Shown: positions 36,541 to 47,275 of the stretch, one piece after another | Position numbering within the stretch: position 1 is the first letter of the stretch | Layout of the letters: every line of letters begins with the position of its first letter | Assembly (NCBI GenBank): GCA_016647705.1 | Contig: CM028330.1 | Span: 45,908,397-45,972,396, forward strand | Source: Eucommia ulmoides | Lineage: Eukaryota > Streptophyta > Magnoliopsida > Garryales > Eucommiaceae | Length of the DNA: 64,000 bases | Reading direction: 5' to 3' | Program-made: the position numbers and the translations under genes | Notes under the pieces: model-generated | The model's database searches: none | What the model was told of the DNA's origin: nothing | Seen by the model: the letters and a program-made list of their open reading frames with translations, nothing else

Positions 36541-36548
36541 TATAAATA
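36541..36548 (+). promoter_or_regulatory. TATA box of the PME gene
   Basis: TATAAATA lies 61 bp upstream of the ATG. This predicts transcription start near 36570-36580 and a short leader containing the (CT)n run at about 36594-36605. Confidence 0.65.
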
Positions 36549-36608
36549 CATGAAGCACCCCACCACTCTAATCTACCCATAAATTCCCACCCTCTCTCTC
36601 TCTCTAAA

Positions 36609-39600
36609 ATGGGAAGTCACGGGTGGTTCGCCTGGTGGCTCTTCGCCATGGCAATAGCAGCCGGCGAAACCGCATGTTCAGCTGCAGATCCTTATGAAGA
36701 GCGCGTGCGCAACGAATGCGGGTACACTCGGTACCCGAATCTGTGCATGGATACCATGAGAGTATTGGGATCGGGTCTTCAACACGTTGATATTATATCC
36801 TCCCTCGTGAACAAGACCATTTCCGAAACCCAGCTTCCAATTTCCAACTTCGAGAAACTCAGCTACCATTTCGTATCGCCGGAAGCGCAACATGCCCGGA
36901 TCGCCGCAGGTACCCCCACAACTTGCGCATATTAATTTTTATATTCACCTTTTGGTACAAACGGTTAGGAAGGAATTTGAACACTAGACCTCTCAGTATT
37001 GAGACACACTAGATAATCGTTGGGCTACAAATGTTAAGTTACCTTTTGAAACTTTTCATTTTTAATTTGGAAGGACAAAGTGAATTTATTTTCAATTTTT
37101 AAATTACTTTTTTTATTGTTTCCTTAAAAAAATTAGTGTGTAAAGTTATGGGGTTCTGATCCATTTTTATATTATTTTTTGTAATTATTTATGAAAGTAA
37201 ATTTAATTTTTAAGTTTAATCTTTTATGTTGATAAAATTCATATATTATTTAAATAAACCTCGAGTTATTTATAGTTTATTTAAATGCGGGGTCCTCGTT
37301 TCTACAGTCCACTTCGAGCGACCTTGGATATCGAGAAGTGCTCTTGGGGGTTATGTTTCGATTAAAAATAAAAATAAAAAAAATTATTTTTGTTATGTTC
37401 TTAAATTTTAACACAAACAAAAAAATTATGTTATTAGATTTTTAACATAAATTCATAAAAGGGAATAACAAAAAAAAAATCCAATATTTTATTTGTATTT
37501 CAAGTTGAAAAGAATTTAAAAATAAAATAGAAACAAGTTACTGTTTCCGTTCTCCCCGTTCTCTGATTTTAATTTTCATTCTCAAAATTTTAAGATTAAT
37601 ATGCGGTAATGCGTTTGTTAAACACGTTTTTGTTCTGAAAGTTATGGAGGTAATTTCTAAATTTTCTTAAGAATCTGAGAAATAAAAAAAAAAAAATTGA
37701 ATTATTCTCATTATCATCCCACCGTCCGTTGCCACTAGCCTAACCACCATACATTTACACGAAAAAAGAAAAAAAAGAAAAGAATAGATGTTATAATCAA
37801 ACATATTTTTTGTTTTTATTCTCATAAATTAAAATAAATAATTTCAAAATAATATTTGTTACCAAACATGTTTCTATTCCTTATATATTTCAAAATGGAA
37901 ACAGAATTTTCCTCCAATTTATTAGAAGATAAAAACAACAAAGCAGAAACACTAACCAAACGCCACCTAAATAAATGCAGGGTATTGCCATAAGCTGATG
38001 AAAATGTCACTAAAACGGCTCAACCAAGCGTTAGAAGCCCTCAGAGAATCTCCAACAAAAAACAAGCGAGACATCCAAACATGGGTAAGTGCTTCCCTCA
38101 CATTTCAACAAGCCTGCAAAGACTCCGTCCAGTCTCATCTTCTTTCCAACCCCATCATGGCTCAAATCTACCGGAAAATGGACTATTTGTCTCAATTGGG
38201 CAGCAACCCTTTAGCCCTTGTCAACCGAATCACCCGGAAGACTGGCGGCCGACCGCTCGCCGGGAAACGTGATTTTCCGAGATGGGTTTCTGCCGGAGAC
38301 AGGAGAGTTCTTGAGGATAAAGTGATAAATGCGAATGCGGTGGTTGCAAAGGATGGGTCAGGGAATTATAGGACTATATCGGAAGCGGTACGGGCGGCGG
38401 GTGCTTCCGGCGGGAAGCGGTTCGTGATCTATGTGAAGTCCGGAGTTTATGAGGAGAAAATTCGCGTTGACAAAGATGGAATTACGTTGGTGGGTGATGG
38501 GAAATATTCCACTATCATCATTGGGGATGATAGCGTTGCCGGAGGCTCGTCGCTGCAAGGCTCCGCCACTGTCTGTCAGTACTCTTTCTCAATCTCTCTC
38601 TAATAAAATGATTGGTTAATCAAACTGTTGACCCCGACAGTTTGAGATAACACAACTTTAGTCTTTAACATTTTTTCGGGCTTTTCACACTTTGCACCCT
38701 TGAAGTTTGATCATAATTTCACTTTATTCCCCATAGTTTCAATTTGAACATAAAAGACCTTAAAGTTTTTTTAATTATCCCACTATCGTCCAAGTCATTA
38801 TTCTCATTACAATTGTGGACAAAAATTAGTTGGTTGTTGCGCATGTGAGAGTTTTTAAGGGATTTATGGATATTTTTCAGCCTCCTTCTTTCCTTTCCTC
38901 CCTCCTATTATCCTTCATGTTCAAATATGAAAGGGTTTCGATATTTTGTATCCCTAAAGGTTGACTATTATTTCACTTTGGTCCCTATAGTTTTAATTTA
39001 AATGTATGACATCCTAAAGTTTTGTAATGATCCAACTTCAGTCCAAATCAATAGCTCCATTATAGTTTTGGATGGCAAACCGTCATTCTTCATGCACCCA
39101 ACTATTTTGAAGACAATCTTAAGGGCACTCCCATGCTCTTTTTTTGCCCCTTACGATTTGTCTATAAAAAACTTGTATATATGTATGTATTTAATTATCT
39201 ATATTTTTAATTTTGGAGTATTTGAGCAGGAAAGAGAATGAGAGATAGGAAAGGCAGTCGCATGCTCTTTTTTTGCCCTTTACGATTTGTCTATAAAAAC
39301 CTTGTATATATGTATGCATTTAATTATCTATATTTTTAATTTTGGAGTATTTGAGCAAGAAAAAGAATGGGAGAGAGGAAAGTGTCAAAACCCTTAAAAT
39401 TGTTAAGACTAAAGTTATATTACGTCAAACTGTAGGGGCAACAGTGTAGTTAACCCAATTGTTTATTTTTAACAATCAAATAGCTAAAGTTTTAAAATTA
39501 CTCTAATTTGATCACCCTGGCCATTTTTTGGGTATATTCACATTATAGAGAATATATTCAAATATCTAACACAATACAGACTCAATTTGCATGCATGTGA

Positions 39601-40364
39601 TTTACAAGATGAATTTAGTTTGAAGGATGAAATTATAAAATAGTTTGAAATTTTTATTTAATTATAAAAAAAAATAAAAAATTAAGTTGACATAAACTCC
39701 AAACTATAAGAGTAATGTAGTTTACCATAAAAGAAAAAACTATTGAGAGTGGAAGAGGATTATGGTGGGGTGGGAGCCGTGGTGGTAGATGGGTGGGACG
39801 GGGGCGGTGGCAGTGACAGTGACAGTGGGAAGGGGTAAATGTAATTATTTGAAAAATTAGGAATAAAAATTTATTTTTTAAAAAATAGTGGTGTTAGTAA
39901 AAAAAAAAAATTAAAAAAATAAAAGAATAAAATATATATATATATATTATTTTATTTTAAATTAGAGAAAAACATATGTCTTTCCCCCCTAAATTTCAAT
40001 TCTTTTTAGTTATTTAAATTTTAATACTAACTTGTATTAGTGTTTAGTACTCTATTTATTAAAACGATACTAACACATTTAAATTTTTCAAAACATTTTA
40101 GGTATGTGTACAGTATAACTGCTATATACTTCTTAAATTTCTATTGCAAACTAATATAAAAAATTGAAATAAGAACACAAGATATCAATATTGTTATTTA
40201 ATAATATCTTATTAATAATATTGTACAAAATAAAATAAAATATTTTTTATTAATTTTAAGAAAATAAACCCTTACGATGAGTTGATGTAATATTTATGAA
40301 GAAAAAATTCTATTTAAAAATTTCACACACTACTTTTAGTGATGCTGTAACACTTAATTACATT

Positions 40365-40420
<56 letters not shown>

Positions 40421-42770
40421 CTTTTTTAAATTTATAAAATTGGGTGAATAATTCTTAATTATTTAGATAAAGAAAACTAATATTAAGATTAAAGATAAAC
40501 TAGAACGTCGGCCGTCGATACTCGTCTACACAATGGTTTACCACGGGAAGTTCAATGGGACGGACGGCCGGCCGGTGCCGCGAGCCAATAGTACTTGTTT
40601 TGTATTTCGTATTGTCTGTTTTATTAATTTATTATGTTAACCGACGCTAACATTGGGATCTCCAATTTAATAAGCAAATGATATGAGCATCTTCAACAAA
40701 AAACGAATTTTTTTTTTTTTTTAAAGAAGACACTCTTTTGTCTATTACTTGAGCAAATAGTGCATTAAACAAATATTCAACTTGTGACAAAAAGCATCAA
40801 CTAATCATCAATCATATATCAAATTTATGATTTTTTCCCAAAAAAATACAAGTAATTAAGTCCAAATTTTAAAAAGATTAATACCGAGGTTTATATATAT
40901 ATAAAAGACGCTATAAATATTCTAGCAAAGGTTATACTAACCGAAAAAACTGCATATTTTGTAAATTTATACCAATCCATATTCTTATTTGTATTTTTCT
41001 CAAGACTTGTAATCTAATGAAAGCTTATTTTTCTTTTAGAATGTCTAGAATTCAACACTCTCCCATAACATATTTACCTAAAAAAAATCAATTGGTGGAA
41101 CTTTTTTATACCTCTTTTTAAGAATGTGAAGTAAAATTTGATTATGCTAAAAATACTGAAAACTTGAAAATATATAGATATAAAAAAAAAATTAGAAAAT
41201 CGTCAATTTTTTCATAAAAAATAATTCTTCAAATGCCATATAGTCATTATAGTACATCTCATGGGACACTACAGTGTAGCCTAACAGTTATCTAATATAT
41301 CTTTTTAGTGAAAAATGTAGGGTTCAAAACTTCCTCTCCAACAATTGGCACAAGAAAATAATGCATTTTGAGGGGCATTCTTGATGCAAAAGAGACAAAG
41401 TTGTTATTGGCAAAACATTTAAGTCCCAATTCAATGGTTTTAGTCTTTCCATTAATCTTAAGTATCATATCATATACTATATATTAAAAATAGAAGTATT
41501 CTCTTGTGAATGAATGAGAGCAAAATATTTTTCATCTTCTTAATCATATTCTCTTATCCAAATAAAGGACTACCATTAACTCTTACAATTTGCCTCTTCA
41601 TCTAACCTATCAAAATCAATGGTCACCATTAATTCTCTACACTAATCTTATTCTAATATTAATTCTCTTCAATATTCTAATATAAATCCATTTAATTGTC
41701 TATTTATTTTTTATATTTATAAATTGTCATTCAGTAAAATTTAAGGAAATTTTTTTAGAGTTTCCAAGATTTCAAAAATCAATTTCTACGTTCCATCTCA
41801 TATGTAAAAAAATCACTGTTACAGGACTCTATAAAATAGTATTTTTATAAGATGAGACATTTAGGAGAATTTTTCTAAAATTCATATATCCATTCTTGGA
41901 TATTGCTATCAAAATAACCAAATAGTAGATATGTATTTCATATTTCAATATAAACCCGCGCAATGCACTGCACTGGACTGCACGGGTCTAAACTAATATT
42001 AATTAAGTCCAAGGTTTATAGGCTAGTCTAGTGGATATATCGTAATTTGATCCTTCTATTTTATCGGAGCAGCAATCACTGGTGATGGATTCATTGCAAG
42101 GGACATTGGTTTCCAAAACACGGCCGGCCCTCACGGGGAGCAAGCGGTGGCGTTGGCTGTCGCTTCCGATCACTCTGTCTTCTACCGTTGCAACATCGCC
42201 GGCTACCAAGACACGCTCTACGCACTCGCCCTCCGCCAATTCTACCGCGAATGCGATATCTACGGCACCGTCGATTTCATCTTCGGAAACGCCGCCGCCG
42301 TATTCCAGAATTGCAACATCGTGCTCCGTCGACCGGGCAGCAACGCCGCCTACAATGTAATTCTGGCGAACGGAAGGACCGATCCGGGACAGAGCACCGG
42401 GTTTTCGATCCAGAACTGCCGAATAGCTGCGGGAACTGATTTTTCTCCGGTGAAAAGTTCGTACAAATCTTACTTGGGGAGGCCGTGGAAGGAGTTCTCG
42501 AGGGCGGTGGTGATGCAATCGACGATCGACGACGCGATTGCGCCGAGGGGTTGGATCGAGTGGCCTGGTGCGGGAAGCTCAAGCCTGAGGACGCTGTACT
42601 TTTCGGAGTATGAGAATGCCGGACCCGGAGCCGGAACTTCAGGTAGGATTCAATGGCCCGGATTTCACGTGATTGGGCGAGAAGAGGCGGTGAAATTTAC
42701 CGTTGCTAATTTTATTGCCGGGACATCTTGGTTGCCCTCAACTGGGGTGACTTTCGTGTCTGGTCTTTAG
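36609..42770 (+). CDS. PME: Pectin methylesterase, type I (PMEI pro-domain plus catalytic domain), three exons
   Basis: It removes methyl esters from homogalacturonan in the cell wall. Exons: 36609-36909, 37981-38574 and 42073-42770 (GT...AG introns), together 1593 nt for 530 residues with no stop. Residues 1-26 look like a signal peptide. A PMEI pro-domain follows with Cys37, Cys46, Cys103 and Cys146. The basic motif RRVL (208-211), an RRLL-type processing site, separates it from the PME domain. All pectinesterase signatures are present: GVYEE (255-259), QAVAL (322-326), GYQDTLY (342-348), TVDFIFGNA (364-372) and YLGRPW (432-437). Catalytic/binding residues are Gln322, Gln344, Asp345, Asp366, Arg435 and Trp437, with spacing like that of the carrot enzyme. 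The coding exons are much more GC-rich than their surroundings. An intron inside the PMEI domain and the transposon load of both introns are notable. It is probably functional; expression cannot be judged. Confidence 0.95.
37540..37966 (-). mobile_element. MITE in PME intron 1, next to the splice acceptor
   Basis: Read on the minus strand it starts GGTGGCGTTTGGTTAGTGTT and follows the same blocks as the copies at 21607 and 55402 (AATAAATTGG, GTTTGGTAACAAATATTATT, TTTATGAGAATAAA, TGTATGGTGGTTAGG). Its terminus ends 14 bp before the exon 2 acceptor at 37979-37980. The distal end is not well defined. Confidence 0.75.
38612..39459. mobile_element. Long-TIR MITE in PME intron 2
   Basis: The left end (TTGGTTAATCAAACTGTTGA, CCCCGACAGTTTGAG, AACTTTAGTCTTTAAC) and the reverse complement of the right end (TTGGGTTAACTACACTGTTG, CCCCTACAGTTTGACG, AACTTTAGTCTTAAC) form imperfect inverted repeats of about 70 bp. 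The interior has a degenerate ~254-bp direct repeat (TTTCACTTT... at 38717 and 38971). A fragment of this family also occurs in the LARD interior near 28990. Confidence 0.72.
39132..39389 (+). repeat. 129-bp tandem duplication in PME intron 2
   Basis: CATGCTCTTTTTTTGCC at 39132 recurs at 39261. The following ~110 bases are almost identical (ACGATTTGTCTATAAAAA, TGTATATATGTATG, TTTTGGAGTATTTGAGCA). Few differences suggest a recent event. Confidence 0.92.
40369..40419 (+). repeat. (TA)n microsatellite in PME intron 2
   Basis: About 25 uninterrupted TA units. Confidence 0.97.
41470..41996 (+). mobile_element. Small non-autonomous Helitron in PME intron 2
   Basis: It has a 5' TC (TCATATACTATATATTA) preceded by A at 41469, and a 3' CTAA followed by T at 41997. 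The structure fits Helitron insertion between A and T. A 3' hairpin, CCCGCGCA ... TGCACGGG, ends about 8 bp before the terminus. Its loop holds extra GCACT/GGACT units. There is no coding, and the 527-bp body is AT-rich. It ends 76 bp before exon 3. Confidence 0.75.
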
Positions 42771-43131
42771 TCCATTCCTTTGAAGTTAGCATGAAGTACA
42801 GTTTAGCACCACCGGGTTATTTTTAATTTTTCCCTTTTATGCGCGCTTAAGCGCGGGGAGGGTTAGACTGAATGTAAAAGCGCGACGGAAAATTCTCACT
42901 TGGTATTAAAGATGACAAGAAAGTAAAATAATGGTGATTCAGTTTAAAAGTTTATCCAAGACAAAATTTTTGATTATGGAAAAGATATGTTTTGATCGCA
43001 AAAATATATATTCAAAACTTTTATTTTAATTTTGCTTCCATAATTAAGAGGATTATGGTTGTACCTATTTTTCATAATTTTATTCATCCATTTTTTTTAA
43101 AATTTTCTTTTGGTACAAACAAGGGGAAAAC
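42771..43131 (+). other. PME 3' untranslated/downstream region with a GC palindrome
   Basis: The perfect 14-bp palindrome CGCGCTTAAGCGCG at 42842-42855 stands out in AT-rich DNA. An AATAAT at about 42928 is a possible polyadenylation signal. Beyond that the sequence is T-rich with nothing recognised. Confidence 0.55.
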
Positions 43132-43400
43132 ATTGGTGGCATTTGGTTAGTGTTTTTCTTTTTCCCATCTCATTTCCGAAAAATTTGGATGAGAGGCAAT
43201 GAAAATTTTGTTTCCTTTTAAAAATAGAATCATATTTAGTAACGACATAATTTTGTTTCTTTCTAATAATAAAATCACGTTTGGTAACGACATTAGTCTG
43301 AAAATTGTTTTCTCAATTTATGAGAATAAAAACAGAGAATTACGTTTCGATTATTCTGAAATTGTTTCCTCCATTTCTCGCTCAATAATAGTTTTTTTTT
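43132..43400 (+). mobile_element. Copy of the GGTGGCATTTGGTTAG MITE family
   Basis: Starts TGGTGGCATTTGGTTAGTG and continues with GAAAATTTGGATGAG, GTTTGGTAACGACATTAG and TCAATTTATGAGAATAAA as in the other copies. A second partial start lies at 43779 (GGTGGCATTTGTTTTAGTGT). Confidence 0.65.
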
Positions 43401-43523
43401 TTTCTTTTCTTTAAATGTATAATAATAAATATCAAATTACAACAAATCCAAAAAAACATACATTAATTAAAAATAGATATATAAAAATACTGACATATTA
43501 AATATAAATACCGTACATATTTT

Positions 43524-44134
43524 ACATAATGTTGTCTACAAACAGAAATATATATGTCGGCACCACCTATGTGCTCTGTCTTTGTCTCAACAATCTTCCT
43601 TAAGGTAAAAAATGCACGTTTTCCACATAGTTCGCATAGGATGGTCAACTTTGTTATGGTATCACTAAGCGGTATTATGTCAAGAACATAACCAAAACTC
43701 TTAAAATCAAAATTTTGAATGCTCAAGCAAAGAGTTAATTACGGGTTAGTTTAATTAAATTAGGCAAAAATAATCAAGGTGGCATTTGTTTTAGTGTTTC
43801 TGTTTTTCTATTCGTTCTCAAAAAACTTGAAACAAAAATAGATAGATAAAAAAAATGTGAATACTTCAAAATTGAACTCAAGTCAGAATTAATGTCTATT
43901 TTTTTTTTTTTAAATTATACATAATTTGAGTGTCAAAATCCCACGAATTGAAAGAGGCAAGCAAGGTTTTACATCAACAGACAAACCCATGTAAATAAAA
44001 CAACTAATTCCGCGAAATTAAAGATTGTACAGAGCTGCAACTGTTTCTTTCGGATTTGATCCGACGGAGAAGAGCTGTAGTTTTTTCGGCGAACCTGGGG
44101 CCGACAATGACATGGATCTCACCGGATTTGAAAC
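43524..44134 (-). pseudogene. TK1: Thymidine kinase (TK1-type) pseudogene
   Basis: Two separate exons of a plant cytosolic/plastid-type thymidine kinase are readable on the minus strand. The first (44036-44134) encodes [10 protein letters not shown] then [13 protein letters not shown]; the P-loop normally reads GPMFAGKTT, so Met to Arg and Gly to Glu changes destroy the ATP site. The last (43524-43699) encodes [17 protein letters not shown], then [14 protein letters not shown], then [10 protein letters not shown] and VCRQHYV, keeping the zinc-binding Cys-X2-Cys and Cys-X2-His pairs. A TTTAAG acceptor precedes it. The middle exons with the catalytic DEAQF segment are missing. It is a dead gene copy or a captured fragment. 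Upstream (minus) is a putative leader with ATG near 44400. The copia element at 44548 lies next to it. Confidence 0.85.
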
Positions 44135-44547
44135 GAAAAAAATTTTGCCAGAAAATCATATTGTACCTAAACTGCTAGAAAATCATGTTATTCAATAATG
44201 ATGAGCAAAGGAGCAAAGCATACGAACAAGAACAATCAACAGAGGACAGTAAATCAGAAAATCAATCTAACAAACAAACTGAAAACTGTATAAAATTCAA
44301 GCTCATTTGAAAATTGTTCAGAGAAAATCCATACCCGACAATGTCATCGTGCCTTATTTGCCGATTTAAGACAGCAAAACCCACTGGAATCAACAACGTC
44401 ACCATCGATAACCTCAATCAAAAATTTCTTATTCTTTCTCTTATATGATTGCATTGGTCAAGAAAACATTCCCGACCGAAGAATCCAGCTTCTCGTCGTC
44501 CTCGAGCATCCACACAAACGAAGTCGATGCTCTAGTTCTACAGACTT

Positions 44548-45141
44548 TGTTGGGTTCAAAGGCGACAAAAATATGAAAATAGAGAATATGTGGAAGTGGA
44601 GAAAATGACAAATATAAAAGAGACACAAGATATAACGTGGTTCGGCACAACTTGCCTACTTCACGGGTGAAGAAAAACGAATAGTTTCACTAATATGAAG
44701 AAAATTACACAAATGGAGAGAAGTTTTTAAACTCAAGAACTAACAACAAAATCTCCCAAAAAACTCTCTCAACAAATACACACTCTTTGAGTATAGACAC
44801 ACAAAATTCTTAACTAGAATTCTAAATACACCTTTTGAGAAGTATTCACTCTTCTACTTCTGAACGCGTGTACCTCTGCCATTTTATAGGCAAAAGATGA
44901 TGAGAAAACCAAAAACTTTCTCTGATTTGCAATCGCCACAAATTAGAGAAAATCACACTTTTTTTTTCCTCCTACGGTGAGGCTCTTCAATAATTGCAAC
45001 CCATGGCAATCCAAAATTGACAAAAGCATTTACAAAAGGTGAGAAAGAAAAAACCATCCATCAACTCCCAACATTTTTCAACAAAAAAAACAAAAGGGGG
45101 TAGGGCTCACCATAGTTGAAAGTTGAGCCACAAACCAACAA
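44548..45141 (-). mobile_element. 3' LTR of the gag-only copia element
   Basis: The plus strand reads TGTTGGGTTCAAAGGCGAC ... CACAAACCAACA. It matches the 46718 LTR almost throughout, including CAAGATATAACGTGGTTCGG and CCCTACGGTGAGGCTCTTCA-type blocks. Confidence 0.92.
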
Positions 45142-45478
45142 TCTCCACTTTATCGACATTTTCAACCAAATAAATTTTTCTTCATACATGAGGACATTCT
45201 TCCTCATAATGTCTTCTCAAACAAAATATAAATTTTAGAGATTAATTTCGACCAAGTCCAAGAGCTCTTTTGAACTTGTCCCCGAATATCAACTCGATGT
45301 ACCAAAATTCGCCGGACAAACTCAATTATTTTAACAAATCTGGAATATGGAACCCCCATATTCTCCGCCACAATAAGTGATTCACAAATCTATATTTTTT
45401 ATCCGAGAACGACCAACCTGTCTTCTCTGAAAACTCTCTTCCACGGATTGAAAGAGTACTAACTCGCACTCCATCAAA

Positions 45479-46693
45479 TTATCTCATCTGAAGCTCCACC
45501 TGTTTCTGAGACCCCGAAACATCTGTAGTACTAATTGTACCACCTTGAAGAACATAAAGGCCACCAATCTTTTTCCGTGTCATCATTGTTAAGGCACCTC
45601 TGCTCATCTTTAAAACTCCACCTCTCGCGGAGGACCTGCAGCCTTTGGAATCCAAACTACTCAAGGACACAAAACTCTTCTGCAAATCGGGCACATGATG
45701 GACACTCGTTAATGTTCTAAGAGCTCTATCATTTCACCGGATATAGACTGAGCCTATCCCAACAATATTTCAGGAAGTATCATTACCCATCAAAACTATG
45801 TCACCATTGATCGAATCATAGGTGGTAAATGCATCTCTATTTGGGGACACGTGATAGAAACAACCCAAATATAAAATCCACTCGTCTTTAGAGAGAATTC
45901 GTGGAGCTGTATCAGTAAGAACAAATTGTGAATTTTCATTCACACCAACATTCACTTCTGCATTTGTCCCCTGACCATCGCGTTTTTTAAGCTTAGGGCA
46001 TTCCGTCTTGTAATGCCCAAACTGGTGACAATAATAACACTTAATATTTTTCTTCGATTTACCGCTGCCTTTCTCGGAACCTTTCTTCCCTTTAACGAAC
46101 AGGCCTATAGCCTGATCATCACTACCTTCACCATTCAACTTAGTCCTCAACTCTTTCGAGTTTAAAGATGTCTTGACGTCGGTCAATAAAATTGAATCTC
46201 GTGCATATAACATGGAATTAACAAAGGAATCATATAAAATTGGTAGTGAACACAAAGAGATAAGAGCCTGGTCCTCCTCGTCAACCTTGACATCAATATT
46301 CTTCAAATCCATGATAATTCAATTAAAATTATCAAAGTACTGGTGTATGGACATACCCAGCTCCATCTTGAGAGTGTACAACCGTTGCTTCAAATACATT
46401 CGGTTCGTGAGAGATTTCGCCATATACAAGCTTTCTAACTTGTCCCATAACCCTTTAGCTGTTTCTTCGTTTGCAACCTCCCTGAGCACTACATCCGTAA
46501 GAGATAATTGAATTGCACAATGTATTTTTTCTTTTATCTCTATTGTCTGCTCCTTGGATAACTTGGATGCCTCGTCTACATCCAAAATTTTTGTCAAACC
46601 TTGTTGTCACAAAAGTGCGCGTATTTTGATACGCCACAAACTGAAGAAATTTTCACCACCAAATTTCTCTATTTCAAATTTTGTGGAAGTCAT
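45479..46693 (-). pseudogene. Ty1/copia gag-protease remnant
   Basis: The ATG (minus strand) at 46693 starts a copia gag with the UBN2-type core: VLREVANEETAKGLWDKLES, KSLTNRMYLKQRLYTLKME, then DEEDQALISLCSLP. A CCHC knuckle follows, CYYCHQFGHYKTEC, near 46010. Protease follows, but the catalytic LDSG reads LYLG near 45874, with FYHVSPNRD after it. A pre-integrase part (LDSKGCRSS, KKIGGLYVLQGGT) ends at 45479. All parts share one frame. It is broken only by stops, near 46609, 46319, 45770 and 45737. This element encodes no active protease. Confidence 0.9.
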
Positions 46694-46717
46694 TGAACCT
46701 TAGGCTTTGATACCACT

Positions 46718-47270
46718 TGTTAGGTTTGAAGGCGACAAAAATATGAAAATAGAAAATATATGGAAGCGGAGAAAATGACAAATACGAAAGAGACACAAGA
46801 TATAACGTGGTTCGGCATAACTTGCCTACTCCACGGGCAAAGAATAACGAATGGTTTCACTAATATAAAGAAAATTACACAAATTGAGATAAGTTTTTGA
46901 ACTCAAGAACTAACAACAAAATCTCCCAAAAAACTCTCTCAACAAATACATACTTTTTGAGTATGGGCATACACAATTCCTAACTGGAATTCCCAATACA
47001 CCTTGTGAGAAGTATTCACTCTTCTACTTTTGAATGCTTATACCTCTGCCATTTTCTAGGCAGAAGATGATAAGAAAACCATATATATTTTTTTTTTCTT
47101 CCCCTACGGTGAGGCTCTTCAACAATTGCAACCCATGGCAATCCAAAATTGATAAAAGCATTTACAAACGGTGAGAAAGAAAAAACCATCCATCAACTCC
47201 CAACATTTTTCAACAAAAAAACAAAAGGGGTAGGGCCCACCATGGTTGAAAGTTGAGCCACAAACCAACA
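46718..47270 (-). mobile_element. 5' LTR of the gag-only copia element
   Basis: The plus strand reads TGTTAGGTTTGAAGGCGAC ... CACAAACCAACA. The PBS is directly inside it at 46703-46715. It is about 40 bp shorter than the other LTR, owing mainly to a small deletion near 47085. Confidence 0.92.
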
Positions 47271-47275
47271 GACTT

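Larger units (their letters stand above)
44548..47270 (-). mobile_element. Complete non-autonomous Ty1/copia element (gag retained, pol mostly deleted)
   Basis: Two closely similar direct LTRs (44548-45141 and 46718-47270) flank an interior of 1576 bp. The target duplication GACTT is exact at 44543-44547 and 47271-47275. The PBS is at 46703-46715 (minus strand TGGTATCAAAGCC) and the PPT at 45142-45153 (TAAAGTGGAGAT). The interior encodes gag, the protease start and part of pre-integrase, then passes straight into 3' untranslated sequence. Integrase, reverse transcriptase and RNase H are deleted. High LTR similarity and single-frame coding suggest a fairly recent insertion mobilised in trans. 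Confidence 0.93.

Noticed and set aside
42003-42518. 171-codon open frame antisense to PME exon 3
   Set aside because: It mirrors the GC-rich PME coding sequence; the plus-strand frame carries all catalytic motifs.
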